NCBI RefSeq assembly: GCF_043290135.1
Contig: NC_134709.1
Location: 69,521,456-69,585,455 of the forward strand
Source: Rhipicephalus microplus
Lineage: Eukaryota > Arthropoda > Arachnida > Ixodida > Ixodidae
Length of the DNA stretch: 64,000 bases
Direction: 5' to 3'
The notes under the pieces: generated by a model
What the model was told of the DNA's origin: nothing
The model's database searches: none
Seen by the model: the letters and a program-made list of their open reading frames with translations, nothing else
Shown here: positions 22,476 to 32,099 of the stretch, in pieces
Layout: the number at the start of each line of letters is the position of its first letter
Numbering within the stretch: position 1 is the first letter of the stretch
Translations under genes and position numbers: made by a program

Positions 22476-23309
22476 GGGGCGAAGCTCCTCATAGTGGCAC
22501 CCGTTCGACCCTCGTAGTCGTAGTAGTAGTCGTAGTGTGTAACCACATTCATTACAATTTGACCTCGAAGGTGGTTACACACACGTAGTGGGTGTTACAC
22601 GTAGTGTGTAACCACCTTGGAGGTCTTATATTTTGACCTCCAATGATGGTGCCGGTGAGAGATTTCTTCTGTGCGTTGTTGAACAATAAAAAATTTGCAG
22701 CGTGTGCGTTAACTAGAAGCCAAATTTTCCTGTCTCACATTCCCTCTTAGCAGCCATCCGCCTGTACATTGAGCACTATCTGACAAGAAAGGGTTGCTAC
22801 GTTATACTCGCTGGGCGTAACCTCCTTGGTTTCAAAAAGGTTTAGCTAGCGTCGGGCCGCAGTGCCATGAATACAGTGAACTAGTATATACCATGAACTC
22901 GAGGTGGTTAAAGGTGGGAAGTAGACACGAAGCGCAAGCCGTAAAAAAAGTGTGCGTGCGCCTCCTCTCGTTCAGTACTTGGAATGTCCGCTGGATGGCG
23001 GTGCTTCTATATGAGGAATATATGATGAAAAGATGCGAGATGGTGGCACTTGGACTGTTGACTAGATGGACGAAAAGACGCAGAGACAGATGCATAGACG
23101 GACGCACGGATGGCTGCACGGACGGATGGACACATGGATGGACGCAGGAGCGGATGCATGGACGAACGCAGGAACAGACGCACAGATGGATGTGCGGACG
23201 CACGAACAGATGCACGCAGGGACGCGCGGATGGACACACGGGCGGCCACACAGACGCACGCATGGATGGACGGAAGCAAAAACGAATGGATGGACGGATG
23301 CTTCGCCCC
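22476..23309. mobile_element. Repeat bounded by GGGGCGAAGC inverted ends
   Basis: The perfect 10-bp inverted pair GGGGCGAAGC (22476-22485) and GCTTCGCCCC (23300-23309) bounds the segment. Inside are a stem-forming block of TGTGTAACCAC and GTGGTTACACAC copies near 22530-22610 and, at the right, a minisatellite. No transposase frame is present. The short ends make the element call tentative. Confidence 0.45.
23040..23300. repeat. GGACGNAYG-type minisatellite
   Basis: Degenerate short tandem units built from GGACG, GGATG and CACGGATGG. All six frames through it give repetitive Arg/Met/Asp or Ser/Val/His strings, so those ORFs are not genes. Confidence 0.85.
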
Positions 23310-23754
23310 ACTCTCCATTATTCACTCCGTGGATATTCTGCCATATTTTGTTTTTTTTGGGGGGGGGAGGGTGGAGCAGTTTCAAGCTTTTGCTTGGCTC
23401 TAAAGTGAAGCACATTCATGCCACACAAAAGGCCGTGGTTTAATTTCCAGTCGAACCAAAAAGTTTTAAAAATAATTTATTGCCACGTGTCTCGGATTTT
23501 CGCTCACAGAAGACGTTCATTTTTTCGCTCATATCCAACGATGCCGAAACCAGAGCTTTTGTGACACAAGGTTTTATTACTACGCCATTTATTGACTCCA
23601 TTTCCCTCTCACAAAAGAAAACTCGCACCCACGTACAGGCTGCGAGTAAAGTCCATGACGTCTACCATTGGAAATTGGTGCAGCTATTGGTTGGCTGGTT
23701 GGCTTCCAGAGGTATGGCTCATCGGCCTTGGGTCGTGTGGTTGTGAAAGTTTCA

Positions 23755-23960
23755 ACTCGACAGTGTTAAAGAGCTTGTTTCGCAGAAATTTTAGCGTCGG
23801 CGTCGTTAATTGGGAGCTAAATATCACAATTTCGTCTGAGAACGAAATTTCAATGGAGGTGCAGATACAATAAATCGCAAAAAAGGTTTGGTCGCAATTA
23901 GAGTCGAATTTAGGCCTGTTGCGCAACAAGCAGGTGTTCTGTTACTGAGCTACGCGATTC
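23755..23960 (-). mobile_element. tRNA-derived SINE, family C (minus copy)
   Basis: Shares CAGTGTTAAAGAGCTTGTTTCGCAGAA and the GTCGGCGTC block (in short pieces) with 59990-60215. A degraded tRNA-like head (CGCGTAGCTCAGTAACAGAAC on the minus strand, first 20 bases conserved) lies at 23915-23960. Confidence 0.55.
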
Positions 23961-24128
23961 TTTGAGACTGATTCAGAAAAAAAGAAACATTATAAATGCC
24001 TTGTAGTCTTCTTAAAACACGTAATATTATGGTACAGAATTGCAGCATCGCGTCAGGCGGCAGAACATGTGAGCTGAGCAACGAGTGGGAACATTGACGG
24101 CTCATTCAATACAAAGTGTTCAACATAT

Positions 24129-24267
24129 TGTTACGGGTAACTTATTTAATAAATTAAATATGATGCACTGTGCTCGGCGAACAAGATGGTGACAGTTCAT
24201 AAACAACCAGCCACCAACGTCGTCTTTCTCTTTCTTCCAGACAGGCTGTGCCGGCTGTTGCGTATCA
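24129..24267 (-). repeat. 3' LTR of gypsy element
   Basis: 139 bp with TG...CA ends. A polypurine stretch (GGCGGGGGG-like, 24268-24282) lies just upstream on the element strand, as expected before a 3' LTR. Confidence 0.8.
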
Positions 24268-24345
24268 TAACCCCCCGGCGGTAGAAGCACCGTCTCGGTG
24301 CTTGAGCAACTCGGATGCGGTGGAAGGAGGGTGATAGGGCTTGAG

Positions 24346-26181
24346 TCAAGCTATGTGCACGATGTCACTCGAAGGTGACGATGATGACGTTGAATCGGCT
24401 GGAACGATCTCGTATGTAACGTCAGTCACCTGGCGAACGACGCGGTATGGTCCAGTGTAGCGTGACAGCAGTTTTTCAGAAAGCCCTACACGCCGAGTGG
24501 GGGACCAGAGGAGGACAAGGAAACCCGGTGAAAAGTGCACGTTTCGATGATGGGAATCGTAGAGCTGTCTTTGGTGCTCCTGTGAAGCCTGCAGGCGGCT
24601 GCGGGCGAGTTGGCGTGCGTGGTCGGGTCGCGCGATGGCTTCGCCGGCATACTCCGTGACCGAGGGCAGCAAGGTGTCAAATGGTAGGGCGGGTTCTCGG
24701 CCGTATAGAAGATAGAATGGTGAATAGCCGGCAGTGTCGTGACGTGATGAATTATATGTGAACGTCACAAATGGCAAATGAACGTCCCAGTCCTGGTGGT
24801 CGGCCGCTACGTATTTAGAAAGCATGTCGGTTATGGTGCGGTTGAGGCGCTCCGTAAGACCGTTCGTTTGCGGATTGTATGAAGTGGCAAACTTGTGCTT
24901 GGCAGAGCAAGAGCGCAGGATTTCATCAACAACAGCTGATAGGAAGGTGCGGCCCCGGTCAGTGAGAAGTTGGCGTGGAGCTCCTTGTACTAAAATAATA
25001 TCATATACCAGAAAGTCCGCCACATTGGTTGCGCAACTCGTCGGAAGTGCTCGTGTGATAGCGTACCGTGTCGCATAGTCAGTGGCGACAGCGATCCATT
25101 TGTTGCCTGAGCTGGAGATCGGGAATGGGCCAAGCAGGTCGAGGCCAACTCGAAAAAAAGGTTCAATGGGAATGTCGATCGGCTGAAGGAATCCAGCTGG
25201 TAGGGAAGATGGCTTTTTGCGGCGCTGGCAGGGTTCACAAGCGGCGACGTAGCGTCGAACAGAGCGGGCAAGACCAGGCCAAGAGAAACGACGACGTACA
25301 CGGTCGTATGTGCGAGAGACGCCCAAGTGGCCCGCCAAAGAAGTGTCATGAAGGTGGTTGAGAACAGTCGCCCGAAGATGTGCTGGTATGACGGGGAGCA
25401 AGTCATGGGCATATGGATCGAGGTTACGGCGATACAGGATGCCGTCTTTAACCAGGAACATTTGTAGAGATGCGTCGCGAGGCCTTGACTCAAGTTTGCC
25501 AATGATGGTTTGCAGGGAAGCATCCAGGTGTTGTTCGTGCCCAAGGTTGAGCAGCTGCGTCACAGACAGAAGGTCTGGAAAGGTGTCAGTATGGGCAGCC
25601 TCTTCCACGGGGTAGCGTGATAAGCAATCAGCATCTTGGTCTGACCGCCCTGTTTTGTACGTTACGGTGAACGTGTATTCTTGTAATCGTAGGGAACAAC
25701 GAGCGAGGCGTCCTGTGGGATCCTTGAGTGAGGCCAGCCAGCAGAGCGCGTGATGGTCAGTGACTACCCGGAATGGACGCCCGTATAAGTATGGGCGAAA
25801 CTTGGCGACTGCCCACACGAGAGCGAGACACTCACGTTCCGTGATTGAATAGTTGCGCTCGGCTGTAGATAGCAGGCGGCTTGGATATGCTATAACACGG
25901 TCATGTCCGCGTTGATGTTGCATTAGTATTGCCCCGATGCCATGCCCACTAGCGTCAGTGAGAACCTCGGTTGGAGGTGATGGATTGAAATGGGCTAAAG
26001 TCGGCGGTGTTGTAAATACGATGCACTGTGCTCGGCGAACAAGATGGTGACAGTTCATAAACAACCAGCCACCAACGTCGTCTTTCTCTTTCTTCCAGAC
26101 AGGCTGTGCCGGCTGTTGCGTATCAATATGTTCGCCTGTTGCGTTATACGGACGCGTAGCACGCGATCCGTTGATTCGCAA
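24346..26181 (-). CDS. Gypsy pol remnant (RNase H and integrase) fused in frame to LTR
   Basis: A 611-codon frame with no internal stop. Residues 1-19 come from flanking host DNA, about 20-56 are translated 5' LTR, and 57 onward is pol. RNase H motifs are LTDASG at about 74-79 and VTDHHALCW near 140-148. The integrase has an H2C2 zinc finger (H278, H285, C315, C318) and a catalytic triad at D348, D408 and E444 with the canonical 35-residue spacing. A GPY-type C-terminal module follows at about 577. The RT catalytic domain is absent. The family enzyme inserts element cDNA into the host genome. The fused N-terminus arose by deletion, so the true product, if any, is unknown. Confidence 0.85.
   Translation of the reverse strand: MRINGSRATRPYNATGEHIDTQQPAQPVWKKEKDDVGGWLFMNCHHLVRRAQCIVFTTPPTLAHFNPSPPTEVLTDASGHGIGAILMQHQRGHDRVIAYPSRLLSTAERNYSITERECLALVWAVAKFRPYLYGRPFRVVTDHHALCWLASLKDPTGRLARCSLRLQEYTFTVTYKTGRSDQDADCLSRYPVEEAAHTDTFPDLLSVTQLLNLGHEQHLDASLQTIIGKLESRPRDASLQMFLVKDGILYRRNLDPYAHDLLPVIPAHLRATVLNHLHDTSLAGHLGVSRTYDRVRRRFSWPGLARSVRRYVAACEPCQRRKKPSSLPAGFLQPIDIPIEPFFRVGLDLLGPFPISSSGNKWIAVATDYATRYAITRALPTSCATNVADFLVYDIILVQGAPRQLLTDRGRTFLSAVVDEILRSCSAKHKFATSYNPQTNGLTERLNRTITDMLSKYVAADHQDWDVHLPFVTFTYNSSRHDTAGYSPFYLLYGREPALPFDTLLPSVTEYAGEAIARPDHARQLARSRLQASQEHQRQLYDSHHRNVHFSPGFLVLLWSPTRRVGLSEKLLSRYTGPYRVVRQVTDVTYEIVPADSTSSSSPSSDIVHIA
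26014..26125 (-). repeat. Truncated 5' LTR of gypsy element
   Basis: Identical to the 3' LTR from the outer TG end for 106 bases. It stops near TATTTA, where pol sequence (CAACACCGCC) begins. Confidence 0.85.
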
Positions 26182-27095
26182 ATGAAACCATTAGAGCGTA
26201 GTGGGTCCCCAAGAACTGTTAATTCAGTAGACATTCTATGATTGTTGGAAATGGTCAATGCTACGCGCTTATAGTCTTTAGATTCCTTGCGGCACGGTTG
26301 AAATGTGTACCGAGAATCGAAGCCACGAGGCACGATCAAGCTATCGCGTTCTACTCATGAAAGCGATGCTTGTTTGACGCTCTCTTGTTACTATTACCCT
26401 CTAAGGGGAGTCGAGCAAGAAGCCGGCGGTTAATGTGAGCGTACAAGTTAGGAATATACAGGCTAAAGAAAGCTGATTACAATGCGCTCAACAGGAAGAG
26501 ATGATTTTGGAACAAAGTGATGAAAAAAAAGAAACTAAAGAAGAGATATATTTATGTTTTCAAATTAGTAGTACATAATTCCTCAGCAGGTCACATCAAG
26601 TTTCCTCCAAGTTTTATTTTGTCGCCTAGGCAGGCAGACTCATACGCACCAGGGCGATAGACTGTCGTCGATTGCAAAAAAGAATGAGAGGGAGATCATG
26701 AGAAAATAACGGTGCTTCGCACTATCGAATGCTTCCCTGAACTTTTACTCCGCTATAATTACCAATCAAGCCTCCAAGCTCGCCACGTGCGTCATTACAT
26801 TTCTGGTGTCTGAGCGTCAAAGAAATTTAGAGGAAGAAGTGATGGTTACGTGCGGGTAGGGTCAAGCCACATCAAGAGATGGTTTGACCGCTTGCTCAGC
26901 AAACATTTATGTTTTTGGTAGGATTATTTTATAAACTACTTTTTTAGATTGGCTTCATTTTCATTTTAGTTTAATTTAAGTATCCTGCCGCCCGGTTCTT
27001 TGCCCATTCTCCTCTGTGGGTGAGCGCCGTCCATCAGAGGTCATCAGCATCAGCATCATCAAGAACTTTCTGCGAGCTATCCACCAGTGGGCGAA
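26130..27095. other. No gene recognised
   Basis: Intergenic sequence before the helicase-like ORF. A (CAT)n-like string at 27039-27060 directly precedes that ORF and could belong to its 5' UTR. Confidence 0.35.
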
Positions 27096-28733
27096 ATGTT
27101 ACACAGTCCGCTGATCGGTGGTCAGCAGCAGTTTAATTTGGACGTACGTGATTTGATATGGCAAGAGCACATGCTAGATGCCATTCCCGACCCCCTCTTT
27201 ACCCTAGGTGGGCGGAGAGGTGTCGTAAACTATATGAGTATGCAGCTCCCAGGGGTGAACCTATGCTACAGTGCTCGACGAGGATTTTACCAGTTCCCGC
27301 TGCCGCCGGCCATCGGAGACAACTACGTGTTCAGCTACGAGCGGTGGATCAGTAAAAGGGAGGTCAGCTACGCCTCCAGAAGCAAGGTTGGGCGAAACGT
27401 CAGACCACCGGGCTGGAACAAGATTGTGCTGCCAGTGTTCAACAAGAACCTGTACCGCGAACACATTGTGATGGCTGGACGATCGGCAAGCGAAGTGAAT
27501 GGCTACAGAAAAGACAACAATATCACCGTCGCTGGACGTGCCATCCCAAAACCGATTTTAAGCTTCGAAGAAGCCGGCTTTCCCGACATCGTAACGCAAG
27601 TGTTTTTGGCCCAGGGCCTTGGCTCATCACCGACAAGCGTGCAATCCCAGTGCTGGCCCGTCATTTTCAGTGGCAGAGACCTTCTTGCCGTCGTTCCGAT
27701 TAGTTCAGAGAACACGTCTATGGCCTACGTCGTTCCGGCGGTCCGTCACGTCCACAGCCAAAATTCTGTGCAACTCGGAGGCGGACCTACAGTGCTCATT
27801 TTAGCCTCGACGCGCGAGCTGGCCTTGCATGTGCAGCAGACGTTCCGCCACTTCGAGAAGGATTCGGGCGTTCGAACTGCATGTCTTCTTCCGGGTGAGT
27901 CAAAGCAAGCGCAACTGACGCAGCTTGACAAAGGGTGCGAGGTTTGGGTGACGACGCCAAGCCGCCTCGTAGCCCTCATGGAGGAATGCATGGTGAATAT
28001 TGGCCGCTGCACACTTCTAGTTTTGGACGAAGTGGACCGCATGCTAGCGATGGGCTTAGGAAAGAATCTTCGCCTTATTGTTGAGAACGTCCGGCCCGAC
28101 TGTCAGACTCTCACGTGGCTGACGTCGAACACGAGAGAGGCGTGCCAGCTGGCTGATGAAGTCATGGAAGACTACGTGACCATCAGCTTCGGTGATACGA
28201 GCCAGCAATCCCAAAACCGGCGTGCGCAAGACATTGTCTACGTTTGCGACGAGGGAGACAAGGAAGACAGGCTCGTCGCGCTCTTCGAAGACATCCTCGA
28301 CAACAAGCAAGACAAGGCAGTCGTGTTTGTCGAGACCAAAGGAAAAGTAGACCACCTCGTAACGAGCTTGCGGCTGCGGAACTGGCCGGTCGTGGGTGTC
28401 CACAGCAAGAAAAGCGAGCAGGAGCGTGAGTGGGCGTTGAACGCTTTTCGTTTCGGCAGAGTGCTCGTTCTCGTGGCAACCGACATGGTGGTGCGTGACC
28501 TTGAAGCCCAAGACGTCCGCTTCGTGGTCAACTACGACTACCCGCGCAGTGCGGACGATTACGCGCTTCGCGTTAAGCCCGCAGTTCGTGACGACAGTAC
28601 GGGAAGGGCGTACACTTTTCTGACGCCTACTCAAAGCCGCCATGCCAAGGAATTGATCTGGATTCTTCGAGACGCAGGACAAGCGGTTCCTCAAGAGGTG
28701 TTGAAAGTTGCGAGGAAACCGACATGGTTTTGA
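27096..28733 (+). CDS. DDX5/p68-like DEAD-box helicase copy, intronless, catalytic motifs eroded
   Basis: A 545-codon intronless frame from ATG 27096 to TGA 28731. Residues from about 110 follow the DDX5/Dbp2 helicase fold: FNKNLYREH, then PKPILSFEEAGFP, the Q-motif region VQSQCWPV, STRELA (Ia), TPSR (Ib), NYDYPRSADDY and AYTFLTP. The enzymatic motifs are changed. Motif I (200-207) reads VPISSENT instead of AQTGSGKT. DEAD is DEVD (311-314). SAT is TSN (343-345). Motif V reads ATDMVVRDL, and motif VI HRIGRTAR is LRVKPAVR (491-498). Family members unwind RNA using ATP; this protein should not hydrolyse ATP by the usual route. The 110-residue N-terminus is unfamiliar and the RG-rich tail of DDX5 is absent. 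It looks like a retrocopy kept open, either a pseudo-helicase or a young pseudogene. Confidence 0.88.
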   Translation: MLHSPLIGGQQQFNLDVRDLIWQEHMLDAIPDPLFTLGGRRGVVNYMSMQLPGVNLCYSARRGFYQFPLPPAIGDNYVFSYERWISKREVSYASRSKVGRNVRPPGWNKIVLPVFNKNLYREHIVMAGRSASEVNGYRKDNNITVAGRAIPKPILSFEEAGFPDIVTQVFLAQGLGSSPTSVQSQCWPVIFSGRDLLAVVPISSENTSMAYVVPAVRHVHSQNSVQLGGGPTVLILASTRELALHVQQTFRHFEKDSGVRTACLLPGESKQAQLTQLDKGCEVWVTTPSRLVALMEECMVNIGRCTLLVLDEVDRMLAMGLGKNLRLIVENVRPDCQTLTWLTSNTREACQLADEVMEDYVTISFGDTSQQSQNRRAQDIVYVCDEGDKEDRLVALFEDILDNKQDKAVVFVETKGKVDHLVTSLRLRNWPVVGVHSKKSEQEREWALNAFRFGRVLVLVATDMVVRDLEAQDVRFVVNYDYPRSADDYALRVKPAVRDDSTGRAYTFLTPTQSRHAKELIWILRDAGQAVPQEVLKVARKPTWF

Positions 28734-29379
28734 ACGGGTAACTGTAGCAAGTTGAATTGTTTGTTAGCCTTACAATGGCGTTTCAAAATTACAACTCCCA
28801 ATCGTCTGCCATCATTAAAAAAAATTTCCCTCCACCTGGCTTCCAAACAGTATATCATGTTTAAGGTTGTATAAAGGGTTTGTACAACTCGTTATACGCA
28901 GCTTAGATGTACAGAGCCAACCTTGCACTTGAAAGGAAGTGCGTCAATGTTTAACATGACAGGTGCTCCTTGTGATAAATTTCAACTTTTTGCGAAATCT
29001 TTCGACAATACATTTAACCTCTACAATTTGTTAAAAACTTTCCAAAGCTAAGTTGTGTGCCATCTTTCCTCTGTAACCCTTCCGCGGAATTTTATGATAA
29101 TCATGAACCAGCACTTGCTGTGCTCAGCGTCTTGTTTTTATTTACTGTTTTGGCATAGGGAACAATACCGATTCCGAAACGGTATAGACTACGCTTCAAA
29201 CCATAGCCAGCGGCACGACAGAGGAGGCTGCTATCACCCTTGCTATCATGCACGCTTCACAAATACCAGCGTAGGATGGAACAGTCACAGTGGTTGATGA
29301 TTAAAAAATTGTCTGCCGGAATATTGCGAAAAGAATGGCCACACTGTTCACCCACCATATCCGAACATCTGTACATCCC
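28734..29379. other. 3' flank of helicase-like ORF, no gene
   Basis: An ATTAAA-like string near 28813 lies 80 bases after the stop and could serve as a poly(A) signal. The rest is AT-rich without a recognisable feature. Confidence 0.4.
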
Positions 29380-29935
29380 ACATTGTAACACAGAGTGCGT
29401 ATCACCTGGATACCTGGACAAGCCTCTCTCAATTGCGTGCTGAGAGAAGCACGCTGGTGCGGTAGGAAACCAGGCGCCATCGCAAGAGCTGTTCAACAAG
29501 GACGACTTACCGAACGAAGCATCAAACTAGACTTACAGGCCAGAGTACTACCACAAAAGTCGTATGTACATCTCACCACCGCACGAGCCACTCAACCCAG
29601 AACGTGGTTGCCTGGCGGCAGTTCCAGAGGAATTTGTTTTTCCCGGCTTTTACATCTTCCATTTCTTCCACGTAACACAATATCCGTAAATCCTAATACT
29701 GCTCCTATTGTGGAGCGAAATATACGGTGTATCACTCAACTTGGGAATGTCCACAACCAGCGGGCTACCACCCCGTTCCTTCATTCTCACATTCCTCCTG
29801 TGAGACTGCGCTGAGTAGCTCAGAGCCGCAAGAGTAGCGTCGGCTGATCAAGCGAGACAGGCTACGGCGCGAGGCAACGGGGCCCTGAGCTGAGGGCTCG
29901 ACCCAAGGAAGACTATTTTTTCGGCCTCCATGAAT
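29380..29935 (+). pseudogene. LINE RNase H and C-terminal knuckle fragment
   Basis: The frame begins RITWIPGQASLNC, the final RNase H motif. Further on, in another frame, comes YCGAKYTVYHSTWECPQ, a C-x-x-C...H...C tail like that of other tick LINEs, then SSEPQECRRLIKRDRLR. The 3' end at 29900-29935 (GGCCTCCATGAATGAATG) resembles a LINE 3' UTR. Frameshifts and loss of the 5' part make it a relic. Confidence 0.65.
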
Positions 29936-31122
29936 GAATGTAATTTTCTGTTTTTCTTGTTTTCTATTAACTGGAAAGCATGCCAACTGTTCAGGATTGA
30001 TGATGATGATGATCATCATCATCTTCATCATCATTATCACCATAATTATGATTATGCCTCTATCATGGCTGATACCGGCTCATGGGTATGAGCTTCTTTA
30101 TATTTCACTTGGTTCGTGAGAGACTTGTGCCTATTTGTACAACGCATGATTCCGATAACTTTCGCAGAGGAGAGAACGACTACAGAGGAAGTAAAAAAAA
30201 ACAGAGCGGAAGACAAAAGGAGATGGAACGAAGAAATACAAAGCTAATGAGGGAGAGAAACCCTTGGTGAAGAATGATTTTCTTGCCAAGGCGGCATTTC
30301 CAAGCCGTCAAATCCCGCATCGGCAAAGAAGGTGGGCGGGCATCTTAACCGTTCGGCAGTCCAGCATGCTAGCCAATCATAACGTAGCCTTTAATGATGT
30401 AGTGTAGCAAGCGAATGTAAAAGAAAAGTGCAGGTGTGGATGAGTGCTTGGAGGATTAGGAGGAGAGAAAGAAAGAGTGGAGTGAGTAAAGTATATCACA
30501 GGAAAAACAGATGAAAAATAAAAAGAAATGAAAGAACGACAGAGTGAGAGAATAAAAATAGAGACTAAATAATAAATAGAGAGTGGGAGTGAACCAAAAA
30601 AAGTTTGAAATAAAGACAGTGGGAGAGAGTGCAAAAACGAGAAAGGAAAGAGACACACTGTATAAAGAGGAGGTAGTGTACAAAATGTGGATATATGACA
30701 AAATACAAAGCAATAAAAGAGAGGAAAACACGTAGAAATAAATTACATCATCATCAGCTGAAGGAAGCCATGTGTAGAGGTGAAGCCGCCGGCGTATTGC
30801 TTACACTGGCGACGACATTGACGCTGGCGACCATAACGGCGTTGCGCAGGAGAAAAACCCGGGGAGGTGCAAAGCGCGTAGTGATGGACCGGTTCTTCCT
30901 ACTGGAACATGGCAATCGCTGCTAATAGACAATGAGAGACAGAAGACTCCGATGGTACACGGAGACCTGCAGTTCAGTTTTATTTAACGCGTGTGCTGCG
31001 AATTTGTATTGTTCAACAACACACTGGAGAAATATTCCACCGGTACTACCTTAGAGGTCAAGATCCATTGTTATATAAATGGGGTGACGAGTAAATAGTT
31101 CTGCAGCGCGAGCAGTCATTTT
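29936..31122. other. No gene; purine-rich low-complexity stretch
   Basis: 29998-30050 is a (GAT)n/(CAT)n inverted simple repeat. 30415-30730 is strongly purine-rich on the plus strand, so its hydrophobic minus frames are artefacts. No gene is seen. Confidence 0.45.
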
Positions 31123-31437
31123 TTAGATGCGGAGCATCTTATACTCGCGCCTTGTAGTGCGCCGTCCGCGTCGTCCGCGCCGTCCACACCGCTTCTCGAA
31201 CATTCGACAGCTGACGCGCGCGCATGTGCCGTCGCGCCGTCGCCCACTCTTCCACCATCTGTGCATCCCTTCCTCCTCTACACACCACGCGCGCTTCACT
31301 CCTCCACCATCTGTGCACCCTTCCTCCTCTACACACCGCGTTCGACATCTACAATTCTCCTGATTCTCGAGTGGACGCGCATGTGGCGTCGCGCTTCGAG
31401 AACATTCAACAGCTGACAGTGCATGCGCCGTCGTGCT
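31123..31437. repeat. GC-rich segment with ~49-bp tandem duplication
   Basis: The string CCACCATCTGTGCA followed by TCCTCCTCTACACACC occurs twice about 49 bp apart (near 31254 and 31303). AACATTC(G/A)ACAGCTGAC and a TGCCGTCG(C/T)G(C) block are also repeated. It lies immediately upstream of the promoter-like site. Confidence 0.7.
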
Positions 31438-31475
31438 GTATATATACTCAAGGTCGGCGCTCGCTCGCTCAGTTG
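31438..31475 (+). promoter_or_regulatory. TATA plus initiator core promoter candidate
   Basis: TATATATA at 31438-31445 and an arthropod-type initiator TCAGT with its A at 31471. The TATA core then lies about 31 bases upstream of that A, which is the expected spacing. A small ORF begins 56 bases downstream. Confidence 0.5.
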
Positions 31476-31526
31476 CCGCTAGTCGGTTGGTTTGTACGGC
31501 GCGTCGACGTCCAAGGTCGCGGTGAA

Positions 31527-31667
31527 ATGAATTCCAACGAATCCACAAACACAATGATCGACGTCCCTTCGACCAGCGCCGCCCTTTCGCATACGTGTGT
31601 ACGTGTTCACTCATTTAACACCCCCTCCTACAACCACGTTAACCAATTTAGCCATCGACCCAAGTAA
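31527..31667 (+). CDS. Candidate small ORF, 46 residues
   Basis: Begins at ATG 31527, 56 bases after the predicted initiator, and is rich in Ser, Thr and Asn (MNSNESTNTMIDVPSTSAA). It ends at a TAA that overlaps a strong splice-donor string (A|GTAAGT near 31663). The reading could therefore continue into an unseen exon instead of stopping. No family is recognised. The upstream promoter-like site is the main support. Confidence 0.3.
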   Translation: MNSNESTNTMIDVPSTSAALSHTCVRVHSFNTPSYNHVNQFSHRPK

Positions 31668-31735
31668 GTCGCAATTTAACACCGCATTTCACAACCACGT
31701 TAACCAATTTAGCCATCGACCCAAGTAAGTCGCAC
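31629..31735 (+). repeat. ~61-bp tandem duplication carrying a splice-donor string
   Basis: ACAACCACGTTAACCAATTT...CCCAAGTAAGTCGC occurs at about 31629 and again at about 31690, so the GTAAGT donor is duplicated. A third partial copy (GTTAACCAATTA) follows. Confidence 0.85.
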
Positions 31736-31854
31736 TTTAACACCCCGTTAACCAATTATATGGTCCGCATCCTCCTCAGTGTTCCCCCGAGGGAAGCTGC
31801 GGGCAATTTTTTTTAATTCGAAGCATTTCTTAGCGAACTTCGGCGACATTGAGC

Positions 31855-32056
<202 letters not shown>

Positions 32057-32099
32057 AGCCGCCTACGACTTTCAGCTCTCCTGGCCGTTTAGATAATGG

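Larger units (their letters stand above)
24129..26125 (-). mobile_element. Internally deleted Ty3/gypsy LTR retrotransposon
   Basis: Two copies of a short LTR bound the element: 24129-24267 (3' LTR, complete, starting TGATACGC and ending CGTAACA on the minus strand) and about 26014-26125 (5' LTR, 3' part missing). Their shared 106 bases (24162-24267 and 26020-26125) are identical. The host sequence ATAT flanks both ends (24125-24128 and 26126-26129), a 4-bp target duplication typical of some gypsy lineages. Between the LTRs only the RNase H and integrase part of pol remains; the primer-binding site, gag, protease and RT are gone. Identical LTRs suggest a recent insertion. Confidence 0.88.

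Noticed and set aside
22832..23415. Several overlapping ORFs with Ser/Val/His or Met/Asp/Gly repeats
   Set aside because: All frames of the same minisatellite.
28056..28694. 212-codon minus-strand ORF
   Set aside because: Shadow of the helicase-like gene on the opposite strand.
30377..30731. Hydrophobic minus-strand ORFs that look like membrane segments
   Set aside because: Caused by purine-rich composition on the plus strand.
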